A stretch of 64,000 nucleotides of DNA from Oceanicaulis alexandrii DSM 11625. GTDB taxonomy: Bacteria > Pseudomonadota > Alphaproteobacteria > Caulobacterales > Maricaulaceae. The position numbers and the translations under genes were made by a program. The notes under the pieces are model-generated. The model worked only from the letters and a program-made list of their open reading frames with translations. It did no database searches and had not been told where the DNA came from. The stretch lies in contig NZ_ATUP01000001.1 of assembly GCF_000420265.1 (NCBI RefSeq), forward strand, positions 1,984,001-2,048,000, in the 5' to 3' direction. Every line of letters starts with the position of its first letter. Position 1 is the first letter of the stretch. This document shows positions 9,134-18,080 of this stretch, piece by piece.

Positions 9134-9246
9134 GGTGACGTCACCTGTATTAAGCCGAACCGTAACCATTCTTTGTCCGAGCCGTTAGCGAAGCGTCACA
9201 CTTCGCCCCTAACAGCACCAGGTCAGCGTTCATTCCGGTGAACGCT
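9134..9246 (+). promoter_or_regulatory. leader of TonB-receptor gene with three inverted repeats
   Basis: The 180 bp between rluD and the receptor holds a perfect 12-bp palindrome GGTGACGTCACC (9134-9145), an inverted repeat GCGAAG-N7-CTTCGC (9188-9206) and an inverted repeat AGCGTTCA-N6-TGAACGCT (9225-9246). A GGGG ribosome-binding stretch and the ATG at 9273 follow. They could be operator sites or stems of a structured 5' UTR. No cobalamin or other known riboswitch core is evident by eye. Confidence 0.45.
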
Positions 9247-9272
9247 ATGTAACAAGTTCAGGGGTCCTTACA

Positions 9273-11606
9273 ATGACGTTCAAAGCTCGCTTGTCTGCTT
9301 GCGCTGCGCTGATCGCGCTTGCGCCCGCCGCGCCCGCCTTCGCACAAGAGGTCAATTCCCAGGTCACTGATGTGATCACGGTGACCACGCAGTTCCGCGA
9401 ACAGTCTCTGGCCGATGTGCCGATCAACGTCTCGGCGTTCAACGAAGAGCTGATCGAACGTCTCGACATCCGCAATCTTGAAGACATGGCCCTGTTCACC
9501 CCGGGTCTCGTCATTCAGGAGCAGAGCCCGAACAATACCGGCTACTCCCTGCGCGGCATCACCACCGATAGCGGCGTCGCCACCGCCGAAGCGCGCGTGG
9601 CCATGTTCCAGGACGGCCTGTCCATCTCGCGTTCGCGCGGCTCTTATGTGGAGCTGTTTGATATCGAGCGCCTGGAAGTCGCCAAAGGCCCGCAGCCGAC
9701 CCTGTTTGGTCGCGGCGCGCTGATCGGCGGCATCAACATCATCCAGAACAAGGCCGAGTTTGAAAACTCCGCCAGCGCGTTTGCAGGCCTTGGCAATTTC
9801 AACGCCTATGAAGTCGGCGGCCATGTGAACTACGCCCTGGCTGACAATTATGGTCTGCGCTTCGCCGCGGTGAACCGTGTGCGCGAAGGTTATATCGACA
9901 ATCTCGGCGACGGCGACGACCTGCAGGGCCGTGACGTCCTGGCGGGCCGTCTGGTTCTGTCGGGCGAGCCGATGAGCAATTTCAGCTTCGACCTGATCGC
10001 CAACTGGCAGCAGGACAGCGGTCCGGGCACCTCGTTCAAGTCCGGCGTTCTGGCGCCCGTGGGCGGCGACACCTCGCCCTACACGGCTGCGGACCTGCGC
10101 GTCATTGACGGCTTCCTGGGCGATGAAGGCCTGGGTCTGGACCGTTGGGTCTGGGGCGTCACTGCGCTCACCAGCTGGGACATCAACTCAAGCTGGAACC
10201 TCTCCACGGTCACCGGCTATCGCGCCTATGACTCTCTCGAGATCTTTGATCCGATCGGCGGCGGCATCGAATTCCTGAACTTTGCTGAGGACGCAACTGG
10301 TCGTCAGACCAGCCATGAAATGCGCCTCAGCTTTGACAATGGCGGCCCGCTCACCGCGTTCGGCGGCGTCACCTATTTCTACGAAGCCAACACCCAGCGT
10401 ATTCCGGGCATCTACAACGAAGCCGCTGTGCAGGCCTTCTTCGTCGGCGCGGGCTCGTTCGGCGATCCGGCGGTTATCGCGGGCGCCCTGGGCGTGCCGG
10501 TTTCAGCCATCACGGATGTGACCAACCCGTTCCCGTACTCCATTGCGGCTCTGACCAGCGGCCTCGGCTTCGTGCCGCTGCGTCCGAACTATTACGAGGA
10601 ATCCGCCAACGCCGGCTCGACCGAAGCACTGGATTTCTTCGCGGACGCATCCTACGCCGTCACGGATCGTCTGACCCTGACCGCGGGCGTGCGCTACACC
10701 GATGAGAGCAAGAGCTCGACCGGCTATGGCGGCACGGCCATGGGCCCGAACCGCGTGACCTTCGGTCCGGCCCTGATCCTGACGGCGACGCCGGGCGGCG
10801 CAGCCTTCACCGACACTGCCGATTTCGACGCCTGGACCTATCGTGTGAACGCGGCCTACACGCTGACCGACCGCATCAACACCTGGGTCAGCTATGCCCG
10901 CGGCCGCAGCCCCGACCTGCTGTCGCTCGACAGCAACTCGCCGACCCTGTTCTCGACCTCCCCGGCCGAGATTGTGGACTCGCTGGAAGCGGGCGCCTTC
11001 GTCACGCTTGATCGCGGCACGCTGACCGCCTCGGTTTATCGCTCCGAGTACGAAAACTTCCGCACCTCGGTCTTTGATCCGCTGACGGCGACCTTCACCC
11101 CGCAAAACAATGGTGAAGCCACCCAGACCGGCGCCGAGATCCAGGGCGATTTCCGCGTCACCGACACCTTCGACCTGATGGTCAGCTATTCCTACAACAT
11201 GGCCAAGTTCAACGACACGTCGGGCGGCCAGCCGCAGGCGCTGGGCGGCAATCGCTTCCGCTACGCGCCGGAGCATTCGGTCGCTCTGGGCGGCCGTTGG
11301 GAAGTCGCGGCGGGCGATTGGGGCAATCTGACCGTGCTGCCGAGCTATTCCTGGCAGTCCCACGTCTTCACCGATAACGACAATGATCGTTTCGTCGGCG
11401 TGCGTCAGGACGCTTACGGCCTGCTGCGGGCGCGTGTGCGTTATGAGAGCGCGGACGCGGGCTATTACGCGGAAGTCTATGGCAACAACCTGACCGATGA
11501 GGAATACCTGATCGACGCCGGCAATACCGGCGCCGGCTTTGGTCTGCCGAGCTTCATCGCCGGTTCGCCGCTGACTTACGGCTTCCGCGTCGGCGCGACC
11601 TTCTAG
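9273..11606 (+). CDS. TonB-dependent outer-membrane receptor
   Basis: 777 aa. Signal peptide to about residue 25 (APAFAQ), then a TonB-box-like segment DVITVT at about 36. The plug domain contains DVPINVSAFNEELIERLD, GYSLRGITTDSG and VELFDIERLEVAKGPQPTLFGRG, followed by GGINIIQ. A long 22-strand-type barrel ends in the aromatic terminus GFRVGATF. The plug motifs are those of the broad family used by Sphingomonadales and Caulobacterales for siderophores, vitamin B12, oligosaccharides and other carbon sources, so the substrate is open. The gene is monocistronic, with a strong terminator after it. The next gene on the same strand encodes a Tat-exported PhoD phosphatase, which may hint at phosphate-ester use, but that is inference. 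Confidence 0.95.
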   Translation: MTFKARLSACAALIALAPAAPAFAQEVNSQVTDVITVTTQFREQSLADVPINVSAFNEELIERLDIRNLEDMALFTPGLVIQEQSPNNTGYSLRGITTDSGVATAEARVAMFQDGLSISRSRGSYVELFDIERLEVAKGPQPTLFGRGALIGGINIIQNKAEFENSASAFAGLGNFNAYEVGGHVNYALADNYGLRFAAVNRVREGYIDNLGDGDDLQGRDVLAGRLVLSGEPMSNFSFDLIANWQQDSGPGTSFKSGVLAPVGGDTSPYTAADLRVIDGFLGDEGLGLDRWVWGVTALTSWDINSSWNLSTVTGYRAYDSLEIFDPIGGGIEFLNFAEDATGRQTSHEMRLSFDNGGPLTAFGGVTYFYEANTQRIPGIYNEAAVQAFFVGAGSFGDPAVIAGALGVPVSAITDVTNPFPYSIAALTSGLGFVPLRPNYYEESANAGSTEALDFFADASYAVTDRLTLTAGVRYTDESKSSTGYGGTAMGPNRVTFGPALILTATPGGAAFTDTADFDAWTYRVNAAYTLTDRINTWVSYARGRSPDLLSLDSNSPTLFSTSPAEIVDSLEAGAFVTLDRGTLTASVYRSEYENFRTSVFDPLTATFTPQNNGEATQTGAEIQGDFRVTDTFDLMVSYSYNMAKFNDTSGGQPQALGGNRFRYAPEHSVALGGRWEVAAGDWGNLTVLPSYSWQSHVFTDNDNDRFVGVRQDAYGLLRARVRYESADAGYYAEVYGNNLTDEEYLIDAGNTGAGFGLPSFIAGSPLTYGFRVGATF

Positions 11607-11647
11607 GTCAGCCAGACGAAAAGGCTCGTCTGGGGGGACGGGGCTGT

Positions 11648-11686
11648 GGCCGGCGCAAGGAGAGGGGCCTTGCGCCGGCCTTCTTA
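11648..11686 (+). terminator. intrinsic terminator after TonB receptor
   Basis: A 13-bp perfect stem GGCCGGCGCAAGG / CCTTGCGCCGGCC (11648-11660 and 11668-11680, 7-base loop) followed by TTCTTATTTG. A smaller 8-bp hairpin CCAGACGA/TCGTCTGG (11612-11633) sits just ahead of it. Confidence 0.9.
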
Positions 11687-11742
11687 TTTGTTCTCTACTT
11701 TTCCGCGACTCGTCGTGGATGAGCGCAATCGGGGGGAAGACC

Positions 11743-13470
11743 ATGTCGGATGAAATGAAACTCACGCGCCGGGCGGCGCTGGCGGGCGTCGCCGGACTGG
11801 GACTGGCGGCCACCGCCTGCAGCCGCGAGAGCGCCGCGCCCAGCTTTGCGCCGCGCCCGCCCGCAGACGGGCCTTTCAAGCACGGCGTCGCCAGCGGCGA
11901 TCCCGATCAGAGCTCGATCATGCTGTGGACGGCGATCACCGCCGACAGCCTTGACGCTCCCGTGCGGGTTCAGCTGGCGGAAGACCCCGACTTCCAGTCC
12001 GTCCTGATCGACGCCGAGGCGGCGCCCGCCGCCGAAGCGGTGCGCGCCATGACGCCGTTCAAATTGCTGGCGGACGGGCTGCAGCCGGGCCGGACGTATT
12101 GGTACCGCTTCTCCTTTGGCGGCGAGCTGAGCGAAACGGGCCAGACCCGCACCCTGCCTGAAGGCGCGGTGGACAGCTTCAAGATCGCCGCGTTCTCATG
12201 CTCGAACTATCCGGCGGGCTTCTTCAACGCCTATCGCGCGGCCGCCGAGCGCGGCGATATCGATCTGGTCGTGCATCTGGGCGATTATCTCTACGAATAT
12301 GGCCGCGGCGGATACGCCATGGACGACGATGAGCGTCTGGGCCGGGTGGTCGAACCCGCCCATGAGATCGTCAGCTATGAAGATTATGTGCTGCGTTACG
12401 CCCAGTATAACGCCGATCCGGACCTCAAGGCGCTGAAAGCCGCTGCGCCCTGGCTGACGATCTGGGACGATCACGAGACGGCGAACAACGCCCATCGCAC
12501 GGGCGCGGAAAATCATGACCCCGATGAAGGCGAGGGGCCTTGGCCAGTGCGCGTGAACGACGCCATGCGCGCCTATTATGGCTGGCTGCCGGTGCGTGAG
12601 CCCGACAATCGCCTGGCGCGTTATGGCGCTCTGGAGATCGGCGATCTGGCCACGCTGATCTTCCTGGAAAGCCGGCTGCTGGCGCGGTCTCAGGAAATGA
12701 CGATGGAGGGCTTCCCCATACCGCTCGATTCCGACCCTGAAGACCCCGAGGTGCAGGCGCAGGTACAAGCCTGGCTGGACGAGACGGTCGGCGGCGAGGA
12801 CCGCACCTTGCTGGGCGCCGAGCAGTTTGATTTTGTCATTCGCACGCTCGAACAGTCAGTGGCCGCGGGCAAGCCGTGGCGCATCTTCGCCAATCAGGTG
12901 CTGATGGGGTCGGCCACCGCGCCGGATTATACGCGGGAGACACCGTTCTGGCTGCGCTGGGGCATGCGGATTGCGGGTGGCGACATCTGGGATTTTGCCC
13001 GTCAGACCCAGTTTGGCGTTCCCATGACGCTGGACACCTGGGACGGGTTCCCGGCGGAACGTGAGCGTCTGTTTGAAGCGGCCCGAAACGCCAACGCCGA
13101 TTTCATCGTGCTGACCGGCGATAGCCATAATTTCTGGACGGTGGACCTGAAGACCGAAGCCGGAGAGCGTGTCGGCGTCGAATTTGGCGTCACCTCGGTG
13201 ACCAGTCCGTCCGACTATGAATTCGTCAATGCGCCGAGCGTGGATTTCGGCCAGATGACCCTGCAGGCCAACCCGCACATCCTTCACCACAGCGTGTACG
13301 CCAAGGGCTTTGTCTTGTTGACCCTGACGCCGGACGAGGCGATCGCGGACTTTGTTACGGTCTCCACCATCAAGGATACGGCCTTTGAAGCCGGGCTCGA
13401 CAGCCGTTGGCGCGTCACGCCCGCTGCTGGCGGGTCTGTGCCGACGGTCGAGCGACTGCCTGGCGCCTGA
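11743..13470 (+). CDS. phoD: PhoD-like alkaline phosphatase/phosphodiesterase, Tat-exported
   Basis: 575 aa from the ATG at 11743, chosen because GGGGGGAAGA precedes it. The twin-arginine signal is LTRRAALAGVAGLGLAATAC, and the Cys after the hydrophobic core could make it a lipoprotein. PhoD metal-site motifs are FKIAAFSCSNYPAGFFNAY, DLVVHLGDYLYEYG, WLTIWDDHETANN and IVLTGDSHNFWTVDL, in the usual order. PhoD enzymes use Ca2+ and Fe3+ to release phosphate from mono- and diesters in the periplasm. A Pho-box was not identified upstream. It follows the TonB-receptor terminator and so has its own promoter in about 60 bp. Confidence 0.92.
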   Translation: MSDEMKLTRRAALAGVAGLGLAATACSRESAAPSFAPRPPADGPFKHGVASGDPDQSSIMLWTAITADSLDAPVRVQLAEDPDFQSVLIDAEAAPAAEAVRAMTPFKLLADGLQPGRTYWYRFSFGGELSETGQTRTLPEGAVDSFKIAAFSCSNYPAGFFNAYRAAAERGDIDLVVHLGDYLYEYGRGGYAMDDDERLGRVVEPAHEIVSYEDYVLRYAQYNADPDLKALKAAAPWLTIWDDHETANNAHRTGAENHDPDEGEGPWPVRVNDAMRAYYGWLPVREPDNRLARYGALEIGDLATLIFLESRLLARSQEMTMEGFPIPLDSDPEDPEVQAQVQAWLDETVGGEDRTLLGAEQFDFVIRTLEQSVAAGKPWRIFANQVLMGSATAPDYTRETPFWLRWGMRIAGGDIWDFARQTQFGVPMTLDTWDGFPAERERLFEAARNANADFIVLTGDSHNFWTVDLKTEAGERVGVEFGVTSVTSPSDYEFVNAPSVDFGQMTLQANPHILHHSVYAKGFVLLTLTPDEAIADFVTVSTIKDTAFEAGLDSRWRVTPAAGGSVPTVERLPGA

Positions 13471-13566
13471 CCGGGGGTTGCATCATTTTAAGGTTCATAC
13501 GCCTAGACAGGGCCAGGGCCGTAGGCCAACGTGAACGTTCATTCGGGGGTGAAATAAGGGGTTCCC

Positions 13567-15432
13567 ATGTCGTCTGACGAAAACATTGTGGCGCGCATCT
13601 GGCGCTATATCGGCGCCTTCCAGCACGGAATATTGCGCGTCTTCGGGATCTTCGTGATCGGGTTTTTCCTGATCGCCTTCATCGGCAGCCTGTTCTCCAG
13701 TGACGAGTTCGACATGGCCGATAGCGGCGTTCTGATCTTTGCGCCTGAAGGTCCGATCGTGGAAGAACCCACCACCCTGTCGCCCAATGACGCCTTCACC
13801 GCGTCCTTGCTGGGCGGCGGCCCGGGCGAGGAAGTGCTTCTTCGCGATGTTATCGATGGGTTCCGCCAGGCTGCCGAGGACGATGACGTCACCGCCATTG
13901 TGATGAACCTGGAGCGCTTTGGCGGCGGCTATCCCGCAGCCCTGCATGAGGTCGCTCACGAAATGGAGGCCTTCCGCGAGGCCGGCAAAGAGATCATCGT
14001 CTATGGCGATAATTTCTCGATGAGCGGCTATTTCCTGGCGGCGCACGCCAGCTCGGTCTATTTGCATGACATGGGCGGTGCGAGCGTCAACGGCTATGCG
14101 GTCTATCGCACCTTCTTCCGCTCCCTGCTGGATCGTCTGTATGTGACGCTCAACGTCTATCGCGTCGGCACCTTCAAATCCGCTCTTGAACCCTATCTGG
14201 GCAATGAGATGTCGGAACCGGCCGCCGAGGCGAACCTCTACGTCTTCGGCGATCTGTGGAACGCCTATCAGGAGCGTGTTGAAGCGGCTCGCGGTCTGTC
14301 TGACGGCGCCTTGCAGACCTATGCCGACACCTTCCCGGAGCTGCTTGTGGCCCAGAATGGCGACACCGCTGCCGTGTCGCTGAACGCTGGTCTCGTGGAC
14401 CATGTGATCGGCCGCGGCGCGTATCGCGATCTACTGGCGGAACGCTATGGCCGTGATGATGAAACCGGCGGCATCGTCGCCAGCAATTTCTTTGACTATG
14501 TGGAAGCCAATCGCGAGTTCCAGCTGGTCCCTGCGGACAAGATCGTCGTGATCAAGGCTGTGGGCGGCATCGTCGACGGTGATGGCGATGGCGGCGTGAT
14601 CGGTGGTGATCAGCATGCCGAGCTGGTGCGTCGGGCGCGTCTTGACGACAATGTTCGCGCCATTGTTCTGCGCATCGATTCAGGCGGCGGCTCGGCCTTC
14701 GCCTCCGAACTGATCCGCGAAGAGCTGGAAATGGCTCGTGTTGAAGGCAAGATCGTCATCGCCTCCATGGGCGGCGTGGCGGCTTCGGGCGGCTATTGGA
14801 TCGCAACGCCGGCCCATGAGATCTGGGCGGAGCCGACCACCATCACCGGCTCGATCGGCATCTTCGGCTTCATCCCGACCTTTGAGAACTCTCTGGCCGA
14901 GATCGGCGTCTATGAGGACGGCGTCGCCACGACTGCGACCGCCCGTCAGCCGTCCCAGTTCGGTGGCGTGACCGAGGAATGGGACACCGTGCTGCAAAGC
15001 TCCATCGAGGCGGGGTATGAGCGCTTCCTGTCCATCGTGGCGGAGTCGCGCGATATGACCCGCGATGAAGTGGACGCCGTGGCTCAGGGTCGCATCTGGA
15101 CCGGCCAGCAAGCGTTTGACCGGGGCCTTGTGGATTCTATCGGCGGCTATGACGACGCCATCGCCGCCGCCGCCGAGCGCGCGGGTCTGGAAGAGGGCGA
15201 TTACCGGGTTGTGGAGTTCCGCGACGAGGTCGATCCCTTCGCGCAGATCCTGCAAATGCTGGGTCAGGACGCCCGTCTCGCCGTCTTCGGCGAAGGGCTC
15301 TTGGGTTCGGGCTGGCTGGGCGATATGGCCCGCGACGCGCAGGACGAGATCGAAACCATCAACATGATGAACGATCCCAACGGCGTTTACGCCAGCTGCG
15401 TGGAGTGCAACGCCTTCCGCATCAACCCATAG
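13567..15432 (+). CDS. sppA: signal peptide peptidase SppA, long (67K) type
   Basis: 621 aa, the long tandem form as in E. coli. One N-terminal transmembrane anchor (residues about 24-43, VFGIFVIGFFLIAFIGSLF), then two ClpP/crotonase-fold halves. The catalytic dyad is visible as Lys204 in YRVGTFKSALEPY (first half) and Ser407 in SMGGVAASGGYW (second half), preceded by VLRIDSGGGSAFAS. It degrades signal peptides left in the inner membrane after secretion. It is a single-gene unit with its own terminator. The C-terminal CVECNAFRINP contains two Cys whose role is unknown. Confidence 0.96.
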   Translation: MSSDENIVARIWRYIGAFQHGILRVFGIFVIGFFLIAFIGSLFSSDEFDMADSGVLIFAPEGPIVEEPTTLSPNDAFTASLLGGGPGEEVLLRDVIDGFRQAAEDDDVTAIVMNLERFGGGYPAALHEVAHEMEAFREAGKEIIVYGDNFSMSGYFLAAHASSVYLHDMGGASVNGYAVYRTFFRSLLDRLYVTLNVYRVGTFKSALEPYLGNEMSEPAAEANLYVFGDLWNAYQERVEAARGLSDGALQTYADTFPELLVAQNGDTAAVSLNAGLVDHVIGRGAYRDLLAERYGRDDETGGIVASNFFDYVEANREFQLVPADKIVVIKAVGGIVDGDGDGGVIGGDQHAELVRRARLDDNVRAIVLRIDSGGGSAFASELIREELEMARVEGKIVIASMGGVAASGGYWIATPAHEIWAEPTTITGSIGIFGFIPTFENSLAEIGVYEDGVATTATARQPSQFGGVTEEWDTVLQSSIEAGYERFLSIVAESRDMTRDEVDAVAQGRIWTGQQAFDRGLVDSIGGYDDAIAAAAERAGLEEGDYRVVEFRDEVDPFAQILQMLGQDARLAVFGEGLLGSGWLGDMARDAQDEIETINMMNDPNGVYASCVECNAFRINP

Positions 15433-15455
15433 GCTGACGCATCTCTGAAACGAGA

Positions 15456-15486
15456 AGGCCCGGCTGGTTCAGCCGGGCCTTTTTTG
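15456..15486 (+). terminator. intrinsic terminator after sppA
   Basis: An 11-bp perfect stem AGGCCCGGCTG / CAGCCGGGCCT with a GTT loop, followed by TTTTTT. It lies between sppA and the convergent LysR gene, which ends at 15494. Confidence 0.95.
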
Positions 15487-15493
15487 TTGGGGG

Positions 15494-16360
15494 TCAGCCC
15501 CGAAACTGGGCGCGAAGCCAGCGCAGGAATTTGCGGACCTTGCCGGACTGAAGCGCTTCCTCCCGACCGGCGATCTTGTAGGCGGGGCCTTTCAGCCGCA
15601 TGACAGGGCTCACAGGAACCAGCAAGCCGCGCTGGATGAGAAGGCTCAGCAAATGGGGGCTGCCCAAGAGCACGCCCTGTCCTGCGAGCGCGCACTGAAC
15701 GGCGAACTGTTCATCCTCGAAGGCGCGGTCCTGCGCGATCTTGATCCGCGGGCCCGCCGGCTCTGACAGATCTCGCCATGTGGGGGCAGCGCCAATCGGC
15801 ATCCGCCAGCTTGGGCTGAGCAGATCCACGCTGCGCCCGGCCAGCGCCTTGTCTCTGAGGGCGGGCGTGGCGAAGGCGCCAAATTCATCTTCCACGAGGA
15901 TGTCCTCATCCCCACGGACCGGCCCATAGCGGATCGCGAGATCAATCTGGGTCGCGCGTTTCAGGTCGACAGGCGCATAGGAGGTTTCGATCCGGAGGCT
16001 CAAATCGGGAAGCTCCGCTTCGAGCTGGGCCAACCTGGGCGCCAGCCACAGGCTGGCGAAGGCGGGGGTCACGGCGAGGGTTATGCGTCCTGATTGGGGT
16101 TCGAGTTCGGACAGGGCGATGTCGATCTCCCTGAACGCGCCGGCCAGGCGTTCGGCCAATCGCCTGCCTTCAGCTGTGGCGGTCACGCCGCGAGATGAGC
16201 GGATGAGCAATGGCAGGCCCAGCTGAGCCTCCAGCGCCTTGATGGCGTGTGACAGCGCGGTTGGCGTCACCCCCAGCTCTTCGGCGGCGCGCGCCAGGGT
16301 TCCGTGTCGCGAAGCGGCCTCGAAAGCTCGCAGCGCGCGATGGGAGGTATGAGCGGACAT
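15494..16360 (-). CDS. LysR family transcriptional regulator
   Basis: 288 aa. N-terminal winged HTH at residues about 6-65: ALRAFEAASRHGTLARAAEELGVTPTALSHAIKALEAQLGLPLL, the LysR signature with GcvA-like spacing. The C-terminal part is the usual periplasmic-binding-protein-type effector domain (ITLAVTPAFASLWLAPRLAQLE). It diverges from the azoreductase gene with about 105 bp between, the classic arrangement for a LysR protein that controls its neighbour; that target is inferred. A repeated octamer lies in the shared region. Confidence 0.93.
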   Translation of the reverse strand: MSAHTSHRALRAFEAASRHGTLARAAEELGVTPTALSHAIKALEAQLGLPLLIRSSRGVTATAEGRRLAERLAGAFREIDIALSELEPQSGRITLAVTPAFASLWLAPRLAQLEAELPDLSLRIETSYAPVDLKRATQIDLAIRYGPVRGDEDILVEDEFGAFATPALRDKALAGRSVDLLSPSWRMPIGAAPTWRDLSEPAGPRIKIAQDRAFEDEQFAVQCALAGQGVLLGSPHLLSLLIQRGLLVPVSPVMRLKGPAYKIAGREEALQSGKVRKFLRWLRAQFRG

Positions 16361-16369
16361 GAGAAAATC

Positions 16370-16393
16370 TCATCTCTAATTGAAGTCATCTCT
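16370..16393. promoter_or_regulatory. direct repeat in LysR/azoR intergenic region
   Basis: TCATCTCT occurs at 16370-16377 and again at 16386-16393, a 16-bp period, in an otherwise unique AT-richer stretch directly upstream of the LysR start and about 75 bp before azoR. The position and spacing suit a LysR-type operator; the assignment is inferred. Confidence 0.4.
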
Positions 16394-16465
16394 ATAGCGC
16401 ACTAGCGCGATATGCTGAAATTCATAAGCCTCTTTCAACCCTAAAAAGGATTAGAGGTGAAGAAA

Positions 16466-17098
16466 ATGCATGTCTTGAGAGTGGATTCGAGTGTCCGGAA
16501 GGACGGCTCGTTGAGCCGGAAAATCGGAGACGCCTTCATGGAGGCGCTCCAGAAAACTCATCCCACGGTCAAACTGACCGAACGCGATGTGGGGCTGAAC
16601 CCGCCCTCCATCATCACGTCCGACTGGGTGGCGGCGGCCTTCACGCCTGAGGCGGACAGAAGCGCCGCGCAAGCACAGCTTCTGGCGCACAGTGATCAGG
16701 CCATCGCCGAGCTTCGCGAGGCGGAGATCATCCTGATCACAGCCCCCATGTATAATTACGGCATGCCGGCGGGTCTCAAAGCCTGGGTGGACAGCGTCGT
16801 ACGCAAGGACGAGACCTTCACCTTTGACCTGGCGCGTGGCGACTTTCCCTTGAAACCGGTCCTGTCAGGCAAGACGCTTGTTCTGGCGACGGCCTGGGGC
16901 GAGTTCGGCTTTGAGCCGGGCGGCGTGCGGGACGGGCAGGGCCATCTGGTGGGCCATGTGCAAGCGGTCTCGGGCTATCTGGGCGCGGACCGGGTCGAGC
17001 ATGTGGGTGTGGAGTATCAGGAGTTCGCCGATGACCGCTTTCAGGCCTCCATGCAGGCGGCGCTGGAGCGAGCCAGCGCTCTGGGCGCAAGCCTTTGA
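16466..17098 (+). CDS. azoR: FMN-dependent NADH-azoreductase / quinone reductase
   Basis: 210 aa flavodoxin-fold protein. Motifs: VDSSVRKDGSLSRKIGDAF (FMN phosphate loop), IILITAPMYNYGMPAGLKAWVD (the AzoR PMYNFGxPxxLKxWxD signature) and a late VLATAWGEF strand. The ATG at 16466 is chosen over the GTG at 16457 because GAGGTGA lies six bases upstream of it. AzoR enzymes reduce quinones and azo or nitro compounds with two electrons and protect against thiol or quinone stress. The divergent LysR gene is the likely regulator. A terminator follows at once. Confidence 0.92.
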   Translation: MHVLRVDSSVRKDGSLSRKIGDAFMEALQKTHPTVKLTERDVGLNPPSIITSDWVAAAFTPEADRSAAQAQLLAHSDQAIAELREAEIILITAPMYNYGMPAGLKAWVDSVVRKDETFTFDLARGDFPLKPVLSGKTLVLATAWGEFGFEPGGVRDGQGHLVGHVQAVSGYLGADRVEHVGVEYQEFADDRFQASMQAALERASALGASL

Positions 17099-17103
17099 AA
17101 AAC

Positions 17104-17136
17104 AAAAAGCCCGGGAGCTGCGCTCCCGGGCTTTTT
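17104..17136. terminator. bidirectional terminator between azoR and folE
   Basis: A 15-bp perfect stem AAAAAGCCCGGGAGC / GCTCCCGGGCTTTTT with a TGC loop. T-runs on both strands mean it can serve both convergent genes. Confidence 0.95.
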
Positions 17137-17159
17137 CCTGATTGCGGTGTTATCCGCGC

Positions 17160-17789
17160 CTAGCGCTTGGATTGCTCGCACAGATTCATGAAGCGCTGGC
17201 GAAGTTCGGCGTTCGCCTTGAACTCGCCGCGGAACATGGTGGTGATCGTTGAGACGTTGGGGTGGTGCACGCCGCGGGTGGTCATGCACTGGTGCTTGGC
17301 GTCCACGAAGATGGCGACGCCCAGCGGGCTCATGGCGTCTTCGATCGCATCGGCGATCTGGGCGGTCATGGTCTCTTGCGTCTGCAGGCGCTTGGAGAAG
17401 GCCTCGACCACCTTGGCGATCTTGGAGATGCCCACCACCGCGCGGTCGGGCAGATACGCAACGCACGCGGTGCCCAGGATCGGCGCCATGTGGTGCTCGC
17501 AATGGCTCTCCACGTCGATATTGGTCAGCATGACCATGTCGTCATAGCCCTGCACGTCCTCAAAGCGCTTGCCGAGGATCTTGTGCGGGTCTTCGTCATA
17601 GCCGCGGAACCAGTCGTTATAGGCGTTCACAACGCGCTTGGGCGTTTCCAGAAGGCCTTCGCGTCGTGGATCATCGCCGGCCCAGCGCAACAGGGTGCGC
17701 ACGGCTTCTTCGGCTTCATCGCGGGTCGGGCGGACGACGCTGTCGTCGGTGACGTTCACCAGGTTTTTCTTATCAGTCATGGCGTCCAT
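17160..17789 (-). CDS. folE: GTP cyclohydrolase I
   Basis: 209 aa, homodecameric type IA enzyme. Conserved segments are FEDVQGYDDMVMLTNIDVES, the zinc-binding SHCEHHMAPILGTACVAYLP (Cys/His ligands), GISKIAKVVEAFSKRLQTQE and HQCMTTRGVHHPNVSTITTMF, which carries the third ligand and catalytic His. It converts GTP to dihydroneopterin triphosphate, the first step of folate synthesis. An AGGA sequence lies about 11 bases before the first ATG; an in-frame ATG at 17780 is possible. It is single and convergent with azoR. Confidence 0.97.
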   Translation of the reverse strand: MDAMTDKKNLVNVTDDSVVRPTRDEAEEAVRTLLRWAGDDPRREGLLETPKRVVNAYNDWFRGYDEDPHKILGKRFEDVQGYDDMVMLTNIDVESHCEHHMAPILGTACVAYLPDRAVVGISKIAKVVEAFSKRLQTQETMTAQIADAIEDAMSPLGVAIFVDAKHQCMTTRGVHHPNVSTITTMFRGEFKANAELRQRFMNLCEQSKR

Positions 17790-18080
17790 GAGTGGCGGAT
17801 CCTTTCGTTGACGGGCGCCGCCGCATCAACACAGACACGACGACGAAGTACCGGTTTCCGGATCCAGCAAGGGCGTGACGGTCGGAGCCGCAGGCGCGTG
17901 CCGGGTCTAGATGGTTTCCTCCGGGAAGCGGTGATCACCGCGTCCAGCGCTTAGTTAGTTTCGGCATTTGAAATGTCCAATGCCGTAAGAAGTCTTTTTC
18001 CCAAGCGAGCGACGTTGTAGACCGGCGCACTGGTGCAACGCAAATCCCTGCGCTGCGCTCAGACTTTTGGAAAAGCTCAG
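17790..18080. other. folE-cysS intergenic region (291 bp)
   Basis: No gene found. It holds the divergent promoters of folE and cysS. The only structure I see is an inverted repeat CGGCATT-N10-AATGCCG (17962-17985), followed 8-10 bases later by CTTTTTC. This could be a weak attenuator-like hairpin ahead of cysS or an operator. There is no T-box or other known leader by inspection. Confidence 0.4.

Noticed and set aside
9093-9272. Cobalamin riboswitch ahead of the TonB receptor
   Set aside because: I looked for the conserved B12-box-like core and did not find one. The inverted repeats do not match the known secondary structure.
10503-11879. 458-aa minus-strand open frame opposite the TonB receptor
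   Set aside because: Composition is Arg/Gly/Ala-rich as in antisense frames. The plus strand carries the barrel and C-terminal Phe of the receptor, and the frame runs through the strong terminator at 11648-11686.
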